A stretch of DNA of 64,000 bases from Breviolum minutum Mf 1.05b.01 (GCA_000507305.1 DF240135.1:6398-70397); one strand, 5' to 3'; shown: positions 20,834-32,300, counted from the first letter of the stretch. Translations and numbers: made by a program. Notes: generated by a model from the sequence alone, not told the origin.

Positions 20834-21060
20834 TATACATATACATGTACATATATATATATATGTTGCGTGTATATATGTATATTTTATTTATATATAT
20901 ATATATGTATGTTATACTGTTATACAGCCCATAATCTTCAAACCGGGGATTTCAACCGTTCCTCAGCTTGCTGGAGCTTGTTGCAGGTGTTTCTCAAACC
21001 TCATGCAACACCAAAGCAGCAGCAGCCATAGCACCGAGATGCCCGGGTTATGGTAAAATT

Positions 21061-21219
21061 TCAATAGCTGTTTCTTGGTTCCCTTCATAGGTGGTAGGTA
21101 TCATATAATCACCCAATAGGCAAGGACTATAGGTGGTATATAAGTGGTATTTTTCCTGCCAATTGGGGGATTATATGGTACCGATCCCACCTATTAAGGG
21201 AACCAGGAAACTCCATTGA
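21061..21219. mobile_element. MITE family A copy, TSD AAATT
   Basis: TCAATAGCTGTTTCTTGGTT to AACCAGGAAACTCCATTGA, with inner ATAATCACCCAAT and complement. AAATT flanks both ends (21056-21060, 21220-21224). Confidence 0.8.
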
Positions 21220-21469
21220 AAATTTTCCCGGAAAGTTAAGGGGATAAAGTGGGCTTGGCCTTGACCACCAGGGGAAGTTCAGGGCCATTTCTTGGAGGAA
21301 GTCGCATTTTGTTGGGGGGGGGGTGGTGGTGGTTACATACCCTTAGATTTGCATGATGATTGTTTAATTGTGGGGAAAAAAATGGCAAATCGACCATGCT
21401 TCCCCCGCCAGAACAGCTAGAGTCTGTAAGATATTGGTTTAAGTTATATGATATAATACGAATTGTCCC

Positions 21470-21592
21470 TCAACAAGTTTTTTTGGGTACTCCTGGCATG
21501 ATCCGCCATCATCTATGAGTAATGCCTTTGACAGAGCAGCGGGTGGGTTGCAGACTGCAGGTGTGGATCCCTTTAAGACCCCGTGTGGATTC
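21470..21592 (-). CDS. Candidate minus-strand exon
   Basis: After a TGCGAG acceptor near 21592 the minus strand reads NPHGVLKGSTPAVCNPPAAL followed by SKALLIDDGGSCQEYPKKLV. The acidic/neutral balance and absence of low complexity suggest coding sequence. The frame runs on to a stop at 21439, so this may be a terminal exon, or a donor lies near CCAG|GAGTAC. Function unknown. Confidence 0.4.
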
Positions 21593-21664
21593 TCGCACAT
21601 GACATGCATGAAGATATGAATGAAGATATGCATGCATGAACTAAGGAACAAACGAAAGAAAAAA

Positions 21665-21689
21665 CGAATGAATGAATGAATGAATGAAT
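21665..21689. repeat. (AATG)n microsatellite
   Basis: Six AATG units. Confidence 0.9.
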
Positions 21690-22386
21690 TACGGGGGCGG
21701 TGTTGACTGCTCAAGATTGTAGTTTACTCAATTTCACATTAAGTTCCCTTCTTCTGACTCCGGATGAAGCTGAATCTTCACGATTGTGAGACTGGGAGTC
21801 GCACCGTAAGAGAACCAGCGGGAGGTTGTGGTTGAGGGCAGGGGAAATGTAAGTTCTTACTTCACTTGAAGATTTTGTTTCCCCTCAATTAGAAGTGAAA
21901 TAATATAGAGTTTGTATGAGTTTGTACATCTTCTACGGGTAGCTTTTTTAAATCTCCAGTGGAGACTCATCACTTGTGGGTTTGTGGGATCACTTATCAT
22001 CATTGAGGACCAATCCAAGTCCTTATGTGCCTCATCTCCCCAGCTGTTTTTTCGTCAAGAACTACCATAATATATATAATATGCATCGTCAACCCGATGG
22101 AAGGAGTCCCATGGAGGTTCTGGCTTTGGATGAAGAAACAAGAATTTTATCTCTAAGGATATATGCAGATTCCTGTGCATATGTGTGTAGATTATGCGAA
22201 GAAACATGGAACAATGTCATCGTCATTTGTCATGATCATGAGTCATCGTCATTTGTCATCATCATTTGTCATTGTTATTTGTCATCGACATTTGTCATCG
22301 CGTCGCAATCTGTCATTGTCGTTTGCCATCATCGTCACGTCATTGTCGTCATAGTCGTCGTCATAGTCGCTGTCATAGTCGTTGTT

Positions 22387-22445
<59 letters not shown>

Positions 22446-22447
22446 AG
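22387..22447. repeat. (ATC)n microsatellite with degenerate upstream array
   Basis: About 19 pure ATC units, preceded from 22210 by degenerate gtcatcgtcattt-type repeats. Explains polyD, polyH and polyI ORFs. Confidence 0.9.
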
Positions 22448-22576
22448 TAGTGAACAGTCCGGACTACACAAATGAGGGTGTCTCGAAATTCTGGAAAGTG
22501 TGCCAACAATCTTGACCCTCTTCCAGGCCTAGAAGGCAACCACCATCTCTTGGATGATAACAAACCCTTACTAAAA

Positions 22577-22825
22577 CTGGGTGGTGGTTCAAGGTGGGCC
22601 CTTTTCAGGTATAAATGGGGTTATAAGTTATAACCCCTATAAATGGCCTTATAAATGGGCAACTGAAGTTATAACCCTACTTATCGGAGGTATAACCAAA
22701 TTTATAACTGGAAGGGGCCCACCTTGTTTCAAATAGTTTTGAAATTTTCACCCCGAAAATTCAGGAAGATGAACCCAATTTGACGAGCATTTTTGTTCAA
22801 ATGGGTTGGTTCAACCACCAACCAG
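22577..22825. mobile_element. MITE family B copy interrupted by another element
   Basis: The left end CTGGGTGGTGGTT and the rest TTTCAAATAG...TTCAACCACCAACCAG are split by the 22590-22726 element. Confidence 0.7.
22590..22726. mobile_element. 137-bp inverted-repeat element nested in a family B MITE
   Basis: Ends CAAGGTGGGCCCTTTTCAGG and the complement of CTGGAAGGGGCCCACCTTG match over about 27 bp with three mismatches. The inner part repeats (g)gttataa and tataaat. A TT is duplicated at the target. Confidence 0.7.
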
Positions 22826-22993
22826 TATAAAGATGGTGGTTGGACTTGCAGGGTTCATTGGAGAAGCGCCCGGCCCAATGGAAGCGCTAAACGGCTGAGG
22901 TTCTGAAGGGGAACTCTATGCGAATCAGCTAGAGCCTGCTGACCCTGCTGCGGGTGATGTCATAGCCTCTCGGAAAAAAAAACAGCTGCAAAG

Positions 22994-23163
22994 TCAATGG
23001 AGTTTCCTGGTTCCCTTAATAGGTGGGATCAGTACCATATAATCACCCAATTGGCAGTATATACCACTTATATACCACTTATATACCACTTATATATTGC
23101 CTACTGGGTGAGGTGATTATATATCACCTACCACCTATGAAGGGAACCAGAAACAGCTGTTGA
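22994..23163. mobile_element. MITE family A copy, TSD TGCAAAG
   Basis: TCAATGGAGTTTCCTGGTTC to GGGAACCAGAAACAGCTGTTGA approx., with three tandem ataccacttat units in the centre. TGCAAAG flanks both sides (22987-22993, 23164-23170). Confidence 0.8.
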
Positions 23164-23472
23164 TGCAAAGTAATCCAGGGTGCCAGGCAAAAACTCGGGA
23201 AACCTTTCCCCCACAATCATGGAATCCTGGAAAACAACCCCAAATTTTACAGGAAACTGCTATTGGTTGGAAGGACTGGGAGGAAGGGTATATAAGTTGC
23301 TGGCAAAAAGAAACCGTTCCAAGGCTTCCAATTTGAATCTTCGATAGGTGGAAGATCCCGGGTCCCAAAAAAATTCTTGGGGAATAAATAAGAAACGTTG
23401 TTGAACGTTGGTATTCCAATTCCTACAGGAGCCTCCAGGTTAAAAAAAAACAAAAAAGACATATGTATACAT

Positions 23473-23574
23473 ATTACCCTCCAGGGAACTAACATATCCC
23501 CCAAAAATGGCATTTTGAAGATGATTTTCCTTTTCCCTTTCGGTGGGATATGTATCCATCCCCTGGAGGGTAAT
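23473..23574. mobile_element. Inverted-repeat element, family N
   Basis: ATTACCCTCCAGGGAACTAA and the complement of CATCCCCTGGAGGGTAAT; a relative lies at 49481-49590. Confidence 0.6.
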
Positions 23575-23699
23575 ATGCATCAAAAAACATACCCCAGGAA
23601 TTAGCAAAGCGTTTTTTTGTTTTGGTGTTTCGGGGACAGGCAGCGAGTTGACTTGTTGGACTTTTGGCCGGTAATGATGTTTTGCTTTAAGGTATCTCG

Positions 23700-23790
23700 T
23701 AGGATCCATGGGATCCATGGTATATTTACCTACATGAAAACCATAAAAATCAACCATTCATGAAGGTAAATATACCATGGATCCTATGGG
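23700..23790. mobile_element. MITE family D copy
   Basis: TAGGATCCATGGGATCCATGGTATATTT... to AAATATACCATGGATCCTAT: nearly complete palindrome built on GGATCC. Confidence 0.75.
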
Positions 23791-24562
23791 TATGTTTTTC
23801 TTGTAAAATCTTAGCGGATCCAATATGTTTGGTACGTTACTTGATACTCTGTTTAGGCGCAGTTGCACAAATCTTCAAGAATTCCAGCAATTAAAGAGTG
23901 AAGAGAGTAGTTTCGGTTAGATCATCCTAGTTTAACTGGAGGCTTCGATTTTGATTCAAACGCAACTTGCAAGATGTACTTGAAAGATCAGCTGAACTTA
24001 TGATATACCTAGTACCCTAAACATCGACTTTTTAATGGTTGTTTCAGTTGGATGATTCCAAATATTTATTAGAAAAATTGGTGTTTCACCAAACATCTAT
24101 GAAAAAATGGTTGTTTAGGGTTCCAGGTACTTATGATATTCTGAGCTATACAAAATTGCCATCTTTTCGCCGCCTTAAAAAAAAAAAAAAACGGGTTGAC
24201 AAGTTTGATTTTCATCCTCTCGTCGTATGATCTGACCTGGTGAAACAGAAATTTGATCAACTGCAGTTAGGCAAACTGCCATATATCTCTGAAAAATGGT
24301 GTTTTTTGGGAGAACATATGGAGAACATCACCATATTTTTTGATGGAAACTGAAACAATCATGGTGGTTTTTATCAGACCCTTTTTGGGTGATAATGTTT
24401 GTACCAGGGAATTTTGTATAGCTCGCATAAAGCTTATTGATGGCACTTCAGCCGTTTTCACTTATACTGTGACCCCGGGATATGGAAATTTTTAAGCGCC
24501 ATCAACATGTACAAGTCAGTATGGGTAATGTACACCCCAAAAGAAAGAAACCCAGAAAAAGG

Positions 24563-24680
24563 TTGTTAGTTAGTTAGTTAGTTAATTAGTTAGTTTGTTT
24601 GTTTGTTTGTTTGATTGTTTGTTTGTTTGTTTGATTGTTTGAATTTGTTTGTTTGTTTGGATTTGTTTGTTTTTGTTGTC
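24563..24680. repeat. (TTAG)n and (TTTG)n microsatellite tract
   Basis: TTAG units pass into TTTG units with TTGA interruptions. Confidence 0.9.
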
Positions 24681-24873
24681 CGCTTTTTCCAACCTCCTAG
24701 GGTGAGAATGCCGAAGACAGAGGTGCTGCCGAAGACGGTTTCGCGGTTTTTTTCGCGGCTGCTGCATGGAATCCATGTTTTTGGGGCGCTGGTGAACTGT
24801 TCAAACATCTCCCTATTTTCAGCAGGTTGAGATGATGGTAATCCACCTTTTTTTTATAACTGGTGGTTTCAAT

Positions 24874-24981
24874 CTAGGGTGGTGGTTTCACATATTTGTT
24901 ATTTTCACCCCTACCTGGGGAAATTCGATCCAATTTGACTTCCGCATATTTTTCGGATGAGTTGGTTCAACCACCACCTAG
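24874..24981. mobile_element. MITE family B copy, TSD CAAT
   Basis: CTAGGGTGGTGGTTTCA to TTCAACCACCACCTAG. CAAT flanks both sides (24870-24873, 24982-24985). Confidence 0.8.
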
Positions 24982-25114
24982 CAATGTTTTAATTTTCACC
25001 CCCTACTTCCAATTGAACAAAGATATTGTCTTCAAATGAGCGGTTCAACCAGGGAGGAATGGAATGAAATTGATGGCTCCTGGGAGGGGTCGGAAGGTAT
25101 CCCATCTTACCGAC

Positions 25115-25340
25115 CCCATGGGAGGATCCATAGACGAAAGGTATATTTACCTTCATAGAATGGTTGATTTTTATGGTAAATGTATACCCTGGAAGTCTAA
25201 GACTACTAAAATAATAGTTCACAATTTTGGATGATTAAAATTCCCTGCTTAAAAGATAGCCTTTGGTGAAAACCGATTTTTTTTAATGGTCTTTGGACTT
25301 CCTGGGTATGGGTAAATAAACCATACATGGATCCTGTAGG
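25115..25340. mobile_element. MITE family D copy interrupted by family F
   Basis: Left part contains ggatccatagacgaaaggta and tatttaccttc; right part ccatacatggatcctgta. The F element 25187-25306 sits between. Confidence 0.7.
25187..25306. mobile_element. MITE family F copy nested in family D, TA TSD
   Basis: CCCTGGAAGTCTAAGACTAC to GGTCTTTGGACTTCCTGGG; flanked by TA at 25185-25186 and 25307-25308. Close match to the copy at 20715. Confidence 0.8.
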
Positions 25341-25371
25341 TATGAAAAGGCGCTGCAACAAAGCGAGTCAA

Positions 25372-25623
25372 CTAGTCCTTAATCTTTGGTCCTTTGTGGA
25401 GACTACGGATTACGGCAGTCGGTATAGTGGTATCATACCCACTGAGCAACGATAGCTCAATCTTCGTGTCCTTCTGAAGTTCCAAGGGCAGCCTGAAGGG
25501 CGTGATGTATGTATGATAGAGTCCAAAATGATTTCTCTGGAAGTTGCGCATTGGCGGAGTATTTCCTGTGTCGCCAGGTTTTTCACGTTGATATTCTACA
25601 TGATACATTACAATTACATGCAA
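25372..25623 (-). CDS. Terminal exon of an unknown minus-strand gene
   Basis: The minus frame reads ...VEYQREKPGDTGNTPPMRNF, then QRNHFGLYHTYITPFRLPLE, LQKDTKIELSLLSGYDTTIP and TAVIRSLHKGPKIKD before TAG (25372-25374). Composition, absence of repeats and the broken plus-strand frames make this one of the clearest coding segments in the repeat-rich part. The upstream limit is uncertain; an acceptor GACACAG near 25567 or an in-frame Met are options. It is flanked by family D elements on both sides. The family is not recognised; the basic, compact C-terminus could fit a small organellar or ribosome-associated protein, but that is only a guess. Confidence 0.6.
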   Translation of the reverse strand: MHVIVMYHVEYQREKPGDTGNTPPMRNFQRNHFGLYHTYITPFRLPLELQKDTKIELSLLSGYDTTIPTAVIRSLHKGPKIKD

Positions 25624-25710
25624 TTACATTGTAGATATTTTTAGATCTGATCCAGTAGATTGTGCGGATCAAAAAAGTGCATCTTTGAAGTTCCGTTCAT
25701 GAGTTCAAAA

Positions 25711-25806
25711 CCCATAGGATCCATGTATGGTATGTTTACCTACATTCACCATAAGAATTAACCAAATGTATATATATATATATATACCATACATGGATCC
25801 TATGGG
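25711..25806. mobile_element. MITE family D copy
   Basis: CCCATAGGATCCATGTATGG to CCATACATGGATCCTATGGG: perfect 20-bp inverted ends around an AT-rich centre. Confidence 0.85.
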
Positions 25807-25849
25807 AAATAAAAAACTCTCCCAAAGGGTGAAATTGCCGCCAGTCCTT

Positions 25850-25945
25850 TAGTGCTTTCAATCGGATTGGCGATTGATGTAAAAACACATTGCCCGGCGG
25901 CCGCTGTTCAAAATCGTGGGTTTCCAACGTTCGGTGATTTTCTCC
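25850..25945 (-). CDS. Weak candidate minus-strand exon
   Basis: The minus strand reads ENHRTLETHDFEQRPPGNVF then LHQSPIRLKALKDW, lying upstream of the 25372-25623 exon on the same strand. Splice sites are not clear and another frame is also open, so this is tentative. Confidence 0.22.
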
Positions 25946-26243
25946 AAACTTCCAGGGCAAAGCCCCTATTTTTTTCAGGGGCGAAATTGATGTTAGTTTC
26001 AGGGAGGGTATCTCCTTGGGGATGATCAAGCTGGTTCATTTGACTTGCGATTCTATGTTTTGAAACCGTTGAGCCCCCTCAACATGCTGTGGATGGTGAT
26101 GAATTCAACTGGTAAGAAACCGTGAAACTAACCATCCATGGAGGGAAATCACTGCCGATCTACTTACAAAACCTGAATTAACTTGGCACACCGCAAAAGG
26201 GATTTCTTCCCCCCGACAAAAACACTGAGCTTCTGTTGACTAC

Positions 26244-26400
26244 TACTGTTGATGGAAGAAATCCGGCCAACCAACTCTTTAATAATCTCGGAATATCTCG
26301 GATGTATAGTATAAAACCCACTAAAGCCCTGTAAATATATGCCCACTATTTGGGTGATACTGATCCTGTTCATTCAGAAATCCTGCGACAGTCGGAGTAG
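26244..26400. mobile_element. MITE family C copy
   Basis: TACTGTTGATGGAAGAAATC on the left, core taaaaccc...ccctgtaaat, degenerate right end cattcagaaatcctgcgaca. Confidence 0.55.
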
Positions 26401-26483
26401 ATTCAACGTAGTGTTGGTTACTTATAGCATGGATATGCATACCAACGTTGTTCCATTTCCGCTGATATGGCCCATATGTCAAA

Positions 26484-26593
26484 CTAGTTGGTGGTTTTAA
26501 ATCTTCTGTATTTTCAACCCTACTTGGGGAGATAATCCAATTTGACTTGCGTATATGTTTCAAATGGGTTGGTTAAGTTCAACCACCAACTAG
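26484..26593. mobile_element. MITE family B copy
   Basis: CTAGTTGGTGGTTTTAA to TTCAACCACCAACTAG; flanks CAAA/GAAA. Confidence 0.7.
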
Positions 26594-26624
26594 GAAAGGG
26601 GTTTTTCAAGCAAACAACCAGGAT

Positions 26625-26740
26625 TTTTGTCCCAGCCTCCGACTTGCGGGAGGCATCTCTTATATGGTTCAGGGCGTTGGGCATCCCAGATCGATTCCGA
26701 TTCCTTTCGAAGACAAGTCGCTTTTCTCGTCGGACACATG
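26625..26740 (-). CDS. Weak candidate minus-strand exon
   Basis: Minus strand reads VRREKRLVFERNRNRSGMPN then ALNHIRDASRKSEAGTKI, strongly basic. It lies 1 kb upstream of the clear 25372-25623 exon, so it may be an early exon of that gene. Plus-strand frames are also open; splice ends are not defined. Confidence 0.25.
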
Positions 26741-26926
26741 ACGGATCCATGGGATGGTCGTCCGGCAGGATGGAAACCGATCCATGAATGGTTGATTTTT
26801 ATGGTGTAGGCAAATATAATTACTAGGTGGTGGTTTCAAATATTTTTGCAATTTTCAACCCTATTTGGGGAAGATTTCCATTGAAACCACCAACCAGATT
26901 AGAATACCTGGATCCTATGTTTTTTT
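26736..26926. mobile_element. MITE family D copy interrupted by family B
   Basis: Left part ggatccatgggatgg...gaatggttgatttttatggt, right part acctggatcctatg, split by the 26823-26897 family B element. Confidence 0.5.
26823..26897. mobile_element. Internally deleted MITE family B, TSD ATTA
   Basis: CTAGGTGGTGGTTTCAAATA to TTGAAACCACCAACCAG, only 75 bp. ATTA flanks both sides (26819-26822, 26898-26901). Confidence 0.8.
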
Positions 26927-26929
26927 TCT

Positions 26930-28260
26930 TGTTCCCGTTTTAGACATGTTCACAGATATTTTCTTCATGAGGATGGTTACTGTAAAAATGATGGCTGAAT
27001 GGTGGCTTGAATTTTTATGGAGCATCTAAGTGTGCTGCATTATGGTCTTTGGGCGGAGTTCAATATGCCAGTCTACAATCGGATTCATCCCCAATTTTAG
27101 TCGGAATCTCTTTGCGATTTCCCATCGGGAGTACTGTTACTGTTAGATGGCCGCAGTGAAAGCCCCGAAATCCTGCAAAGGATGCAAAGGATTCCAGCTC
27201 AAATGACCAAAGACTCCACGGTCTAGGAAAATCTCAGTGGAAATTGGATGAATTGTGCGAGATAGGTATGTTTCAAAAAATGTGCTTGGGACCTGGGACT
27301 GGTATATCTACCTTCATTTAGCTGATCTTCATGGTAAATTAGTAGGTAACGGTATACTAGTCCCATGAATCGAATTAGTAGGTAAGTACGGTAAGTATAT
27401 ATCCTCTTGGTTTTCTGAAATGAAATGTTGGTACCCTTGGGATGGTACTAAATGATCAACTCCACATACACCTTCTTTTTCACGTGGTATTTATTGGGGT
27501 CCATATCCCCTTTCAGACGGCTTCTCGGGGGATTTTCTTGCAGATGGCTGCCACAAGGTGGATTTCAATCAACCGTTGGAGTTTGAACAATGAAAAAAAC
27601 TGCTTGTTTAGGGGTTTAAAGTTGATACGGGGTCCACCATAAGAACCTTGTTACATGGGAAAATCAACCCTAAAGATTGAGATGTAGGGTTTCTCCTATT
27701 TTTTAGGGTTGTTTCAGGTGATTATGGCAAACCCTGTTTATACTACCCAGTTATGTGGGGATTGAAATAAACCAATTATACGGATTCCTACTAAACAACC
27801 AGGATTCAATGGAAAGTAAGAGGTTTTTTTTCGTGGCTCGTTTAAATGTTTGGTGCTGATTGCACCCTGGAAAACGAACACTGTTGCAGCAGTTCAATTT
27901 TTTGCATGCAATTTTTTGGATTCCATGTTAGTTTTCCAGGAGGTATCGTTACTTTTAACATCCTGCCATTTTTTTGTTTGTTTCAGTATTTGGTACGACT
28001 ATTCTGGGTTCGCTTTCTCCAACCATCTCATGAGGACATTTGATATATGATTTATGCAGTTGTTCATTTGGCGGGTAAAACTAGCGACCTTGTTTAATAG
28101 GAAATGAACGGAACATATTATAATCCACTATAGTTTTCAATTCCAAGCTTTTTGTCAGCAATTACCAGATAGAATATTCCAAAAAAGAAAAGGATTCTGG
28201 TAAGTTGTAAGTAGTATTGGTTGGGTTGTCCCCCTTCCTGGTAGTAGTCACCACCAGAAT
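26930..28260. other. AT-rich stretch without a supported gene
   Basis: Holds a diverged family D copy (about 27290-27372, tgggactggtatatctacct) and a 66-codon frame at 27442-27642 with no splice support. Nothing else is recognisable. Confidence 0.4.
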
Positions 28261-28342
28261 TCAATGGAGTTTCCTGGTTCCCTTAATGGGTGGGATCGGT
28301 AGCATATATCACAAAATGCCTGCCCCCCCCCCCTGAAGCCCC
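28261..28342. mobile_element. MITE family A left end, truncated by gap
   Basis: TCAATGGAGTTTCCTGGTTC then cccttaatgggtgggatcgg, running into a C-run and the gap. Confidence 0.6.
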
Positions 28343-28431
28343 NNNNNNNNNNNNNNNNNNNNNNNNNNNNNNNNNNNNNNNNNNNNNNNNNNNNNNNNNN
28401 NNNNNNNNNNNNNNNNNNNNNNNNNNNNNNN
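28343..28431. other. Assembly gap (89 Ns) flanked by a direct duplication
   Basis: About 66 bp before the gap (tcctggttcccttaatgggt... to the C-run) recur identically right after it at 28432-28497, so the gap may be an assembly artefact. Confidence 0.95.
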
Positions 28432-28499
28432 TCCTGGTTCCCTTAATGGGTGGGATCGGTAGCATATATCACAAAATGCCTGCCCCCCCCCCTCGAAAG

Positions 28500-28620
28500 C
28501 CCCCCCCCCTGAAAAATAAACCTGAAATAAGGGGAAAAAAAAAACAAGGCCTAAATAAGGCCTTAATAAGGCCATAATAATGCAAAAAAAATAAACCCCG
28601 ATTAAGCTTGAAATAAGCCC
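28500..28620. repeat. AATAAG-rich fragment related to the 38-kb array
   Basis: Contains cctgaaataagggg, ctaaataaggccttaataag and agcttgaaataagccc, the same motif that builds the 37.8-38.9 kb array. Confidence 0.5.
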
Positions 28621-29167
28621 ACATCACTGAAGTGATGGATTCTTATGGATTCTTTGGATTCTTGATAGTTTTGCCGTTTCTTACCACGATCAGAGGCATT
28701 ATGAATGGTTTTGTGTTGTTTTTTGATTTTGACAGCTAAGACCTTCGATTGTTTCAAGATGATTGAATGATTATGTAATTTTGAAACACATCGAACCACC
28801 AGTTGTTTTGTAGGGGGGGGGGCAGGCCGGACGAATAAATGCACAATATAATTAATTTGGTCCCGGTTTGTTGTTTGATCCTGGAGAGGGTGGGTTTTCA
28901 AAATACAGCCGATCGCATTGCAAGTGATGGCTCATAAATGGCTGGAGTCTGGGCCGGAGGTCAAAATTCAAAAGATGGAAATCCCTAATCACAAATATCA
29001 ATCTTACCCATGATTCAGTTGACAAACAAGTTGCAAGATCTACAGCAATCAAACTAGGTAATCAAGTAGTAGAATCGCTGACGATACCATCAAGATACGA
29101 TTGCCCGTGCATTGCGAATTATCTACAGTTTAGCGTACTTAGTCACCAACTAAAGCTGGCCAAACCA

Positions 29168-30966
29168 ATGATGGCGTCCGACGGCGGCGAAAATGCTGAC
29201 ATCGTAGATGCAAGCCTGGTTCCACTTTTGAATTGCACTTTACCAAATGGCCTTTTCGTCACTATCATCGATGAAGGACAAGAATTGCAATCTCAGTGGT
29301 GGTTGGTGCCGTTGATGAGTCAAATATTTTCAACCAAGGATTCAGAATCCCTAAGGGATCATTTTACTAGCAAGTTTCCGCAGTTCCGAGAGATTCATGA
29401 AGAAATGTGGCCGGGATTTGAACTTCCTCCAATACTTCTTTCCAAGTTTGAATCGGAATCTAGTGAAGGGGACAAGAGTGTGGCTGGTCCGCATCAGCCA
29501 GTGTTTCTGCGACAGAAGACTGTCCCTACGTCGGTGGCTATGGCAATGCTGGGGTGGGCTGTGTCGAAGGGAAAACGTATGCCTAAGGAGAGACTAAAAA
29601 GTCAAGATTTCATGAGGCAACTATTGAATCACGTGTTGGGTGTTGCTGGGACATTGAGTTTTGATGTTGTTCCGGTTGGTAAAGGGCTACCTGGACGCAC
29701 CATCCGAGTTTCAACGCTGAACGATTGCCTGGATTTCCAAGATTTGTGGATTGTTACTTTTAAGGGACGAATAGCACCACGCTGGAATTTTAGAAAATTG
29801 GCGGCTGATGATGAACAGGTGACCTCCAATTGGGATAGGCCTCAATGGATTGATTTTATACTGTTTTCGTTGGACCCCACAAACACCTCAGCAGTGGACA
29901 TTTTGAGACGTCCAGCATTGAACATACTTGCGCAAGTGGCTAGCTGGATGGATGGCAACATGAGCAAATTGGCTGTGACAGCTGAGTCCATTGGTCAGAT
30001 TCGTCAGAAGACACGTCGGGAGACTATGGTTTTGACAAACCAAGTAATGAGGGATGCTGCTATGTTTCTTCTTCATGACAACGACCCTTTGTTGGAGTGA
30101 GTGATTGTTATTTAGATAATGTTTTTTCATGTTTTTTCCAGCTCGCCGAAAGAATAAAAAATTATATAAAGTGCTCATGACGGCAACTTATTACTATCGT
30201 AGTAATAGCAGCACCCACAACAACAGCGAACAGACAATTTCAAAATCTTGCCGCGAACTCAGGAAGACCATGGGCTCACGGTGCGTAAGTTGCTCGACGA
30301 GCGCAAGCTGCACCACATTCAAGTTTGCAGATTCAGCGCTATGGTATGTGTTTCTCAGCTTAACTTACTGACTACATTTGACTACAGAATAAGTCATAGA
30401 AAATCATTCATGTAAAAAGACAAGGAATATAGATCAATCGTTCAATCTGGGACTTTTCAACTTCCAAATTTAAAGATCAAATTTTCAACTTCTTAGTAGC
30501 TACTGCATGGTTGGAACCCCAGCATCAGCAAGCGACGGCTGGCGCTGCAGGAAACGTATTGGGCGCGAGCAAGGGCTGAGCTAGCTGCATGCCAGGTATT
30601 TCACGTGACTTTGCCGCACATACTCCTTTCTCACCGGAAAAACTGTCAGTTGACATTTTAATCACCCAGTCGGACAGTCCAAGACCCAATTAATGAACTC
30701 ATTCTTAGTACTCACGACCGTCAGCTAAAGTGCGGAACGAAACGTATTTATACTTTATGTAACAAAAATTGCATATATACCCAAGTCCTGTTTTGTGAAT
30801 ATTTAATTTAGTGTCTCTCGCAATTGCGTTTGTGAATGTTTGTGAGAAACGTTGACGCAATCTTAACCCACCCTTTACCTGATCGTTTTCTGTTCACCAT
30901 CAGGTCTTCATCGACGGGAGCAGTATCGCTAGCAAACCCACTGAAACATGGATGTGCTTCAGTTGA
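29168..30966 (+). CDS. Unknown protein, long first exon plus small downstream exons
   Basis: ATG 29168 opens a 310-codon frame (MMASDGGENADIVDASLVPL...) that is coding-like throughout. It has no transmembrane segment or recognised domain; an N-terminal third contains DEGQELQSQWWLVPL and the C-terminus is helical (LAVTAESIGQIRQKTRRETM). It either ends at TGA 30098-30100 or splices near there. Downstream on the same strand, 30212-30343 reads PQQQRTDNFKILPRTQEDHG and LTVRKLLDERKLHHIQ with a clear donor ATG|GTATGTG. A segment ending 30596 reads ALQETYWARARAELAACQ with donor CAG|GTATTT. 30904-30966 reads VFIDGSSIASKPTETWMCFS then TGA. The last two join in phase 0. The first exon is solid; the links are tentative. 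Confidence 0.6.
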
Positions 30967-32055
30967 AAGCTTTTTAAGTTTCCAGACCCGCCAGACCCAC
31001 TCCGAAAAACAAACAACTGTTTTTGGTTTTCACCCAGACCCGCCGAGCCCTCGAATTTAAGGAATTATGCTATTTGTGGTCGCCAAACATCATGCGAGGG
31101 GCCTATGCCCCTCCAGTTGTACGGGGCCCCGTTGCGAATGACCGGTGCTGAACGGAACCAAAAGACTTAGCCCACTTCCCCACCTTTCCTGTGTTTAGAA
31201 GACAGAATGAAATGGCTTCAGACTCAAATCTTATACTTCAACCAGTCACCATGTTGCGTCGACGGTTCCAGGGTTTAAACAAGAAGGGAGTGCTGCAAAC
31301 CACATGAAACAAACAGGGCTGGCTTGGTACTGCAAATAGATTTAGCGATACGGCCGATACGGCCAATATTTTCTAAAAAAATAGTATGACCAAAAATTGT
31401 TTATATCGTATCAATGTTTTTGGAATCATCATATTTCAATATGTTTTGCCAGCGGTTTTCATTAACTATGATAACACGTGCTTTCTACTGACGGACGTCT
31501 CTTCATTGACATGAACGAGCAGGAATGAAAACTAAGAAACAAGTTAAGAAACAGTACATGCGCGCATGGGATTCAAGAAAGCCATGGTGCGAACTCGGTG
31601 TCTTGCAGACTCAGCTGACTGCCTATCCGACATTTCCCGTTACACCTCCGCTGACCCTGGAAGTACTACATCTAGCTCCAGCTCAGTTTCTTGATTGATC
31701 AGAAAGTAGGTTTGGTTTAAAAGTATGGTTTCTAGTCTTCTTTAATTAGGAGCCTAGTTTTGCACACGAGTTGAAATTGTCCCCGTCTATGTGTGGCTTA
31801 TCCCAGGCTCAGTTTCACGACGGCCCTGCGCTATGTGGTGCTGCGAAAGCTTTGTCTTTAGCTGTCGACTATGTTGCTAAAGCCATCCCACACACAGTTA
31901 TCAAGGACTCTTAAAAAATGATATGCCATGACTTTTGACTGGACGGAGAGCTTAGTTAGAGAGTTTACACCACCACCGCCACCACTACTACTAACATACC
32001 ACGACATCATACAACAACAAATTGTCATCAGCAACAGCATCATCAGCAGGAGTCA
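30967..32055. other. Intergenic stretch, no supported gene
   Basis: AT-rich, no long coding-like frame and no repeat family recognised. Near 31965-32050 a (CAC/CTA)-type low-complexity run precedes the next gene. Confidence 0.4.
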
Positions 32056-32300
32056 ATGCTGGCGACTGCCAGAACGTCGTCGAGCAGTTGCACAGGTGCG
32101 ATGACCTCGGAACTCAGTATGGGCAGCATTGAAGCTATCATAAACCAGAACGAAGCGTTCCCCGTTTCAGTGCACATCTCCCCCATCAGCTGCCACGAAC
32201 ATTGGAATTCAACTAGTTGTTTTGTATGTTTTTGGTGTTGTTTTTTTGTGTAAACTTGCCCCTGCAAGACTGATTACATACTAACATGATGAAGTTTCAG

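Noticed and set aside
22266-22563. Poly-His, poly-Ile and poly-Asp ORFs
   Set aside because: Produced by the ATC microsatellite.
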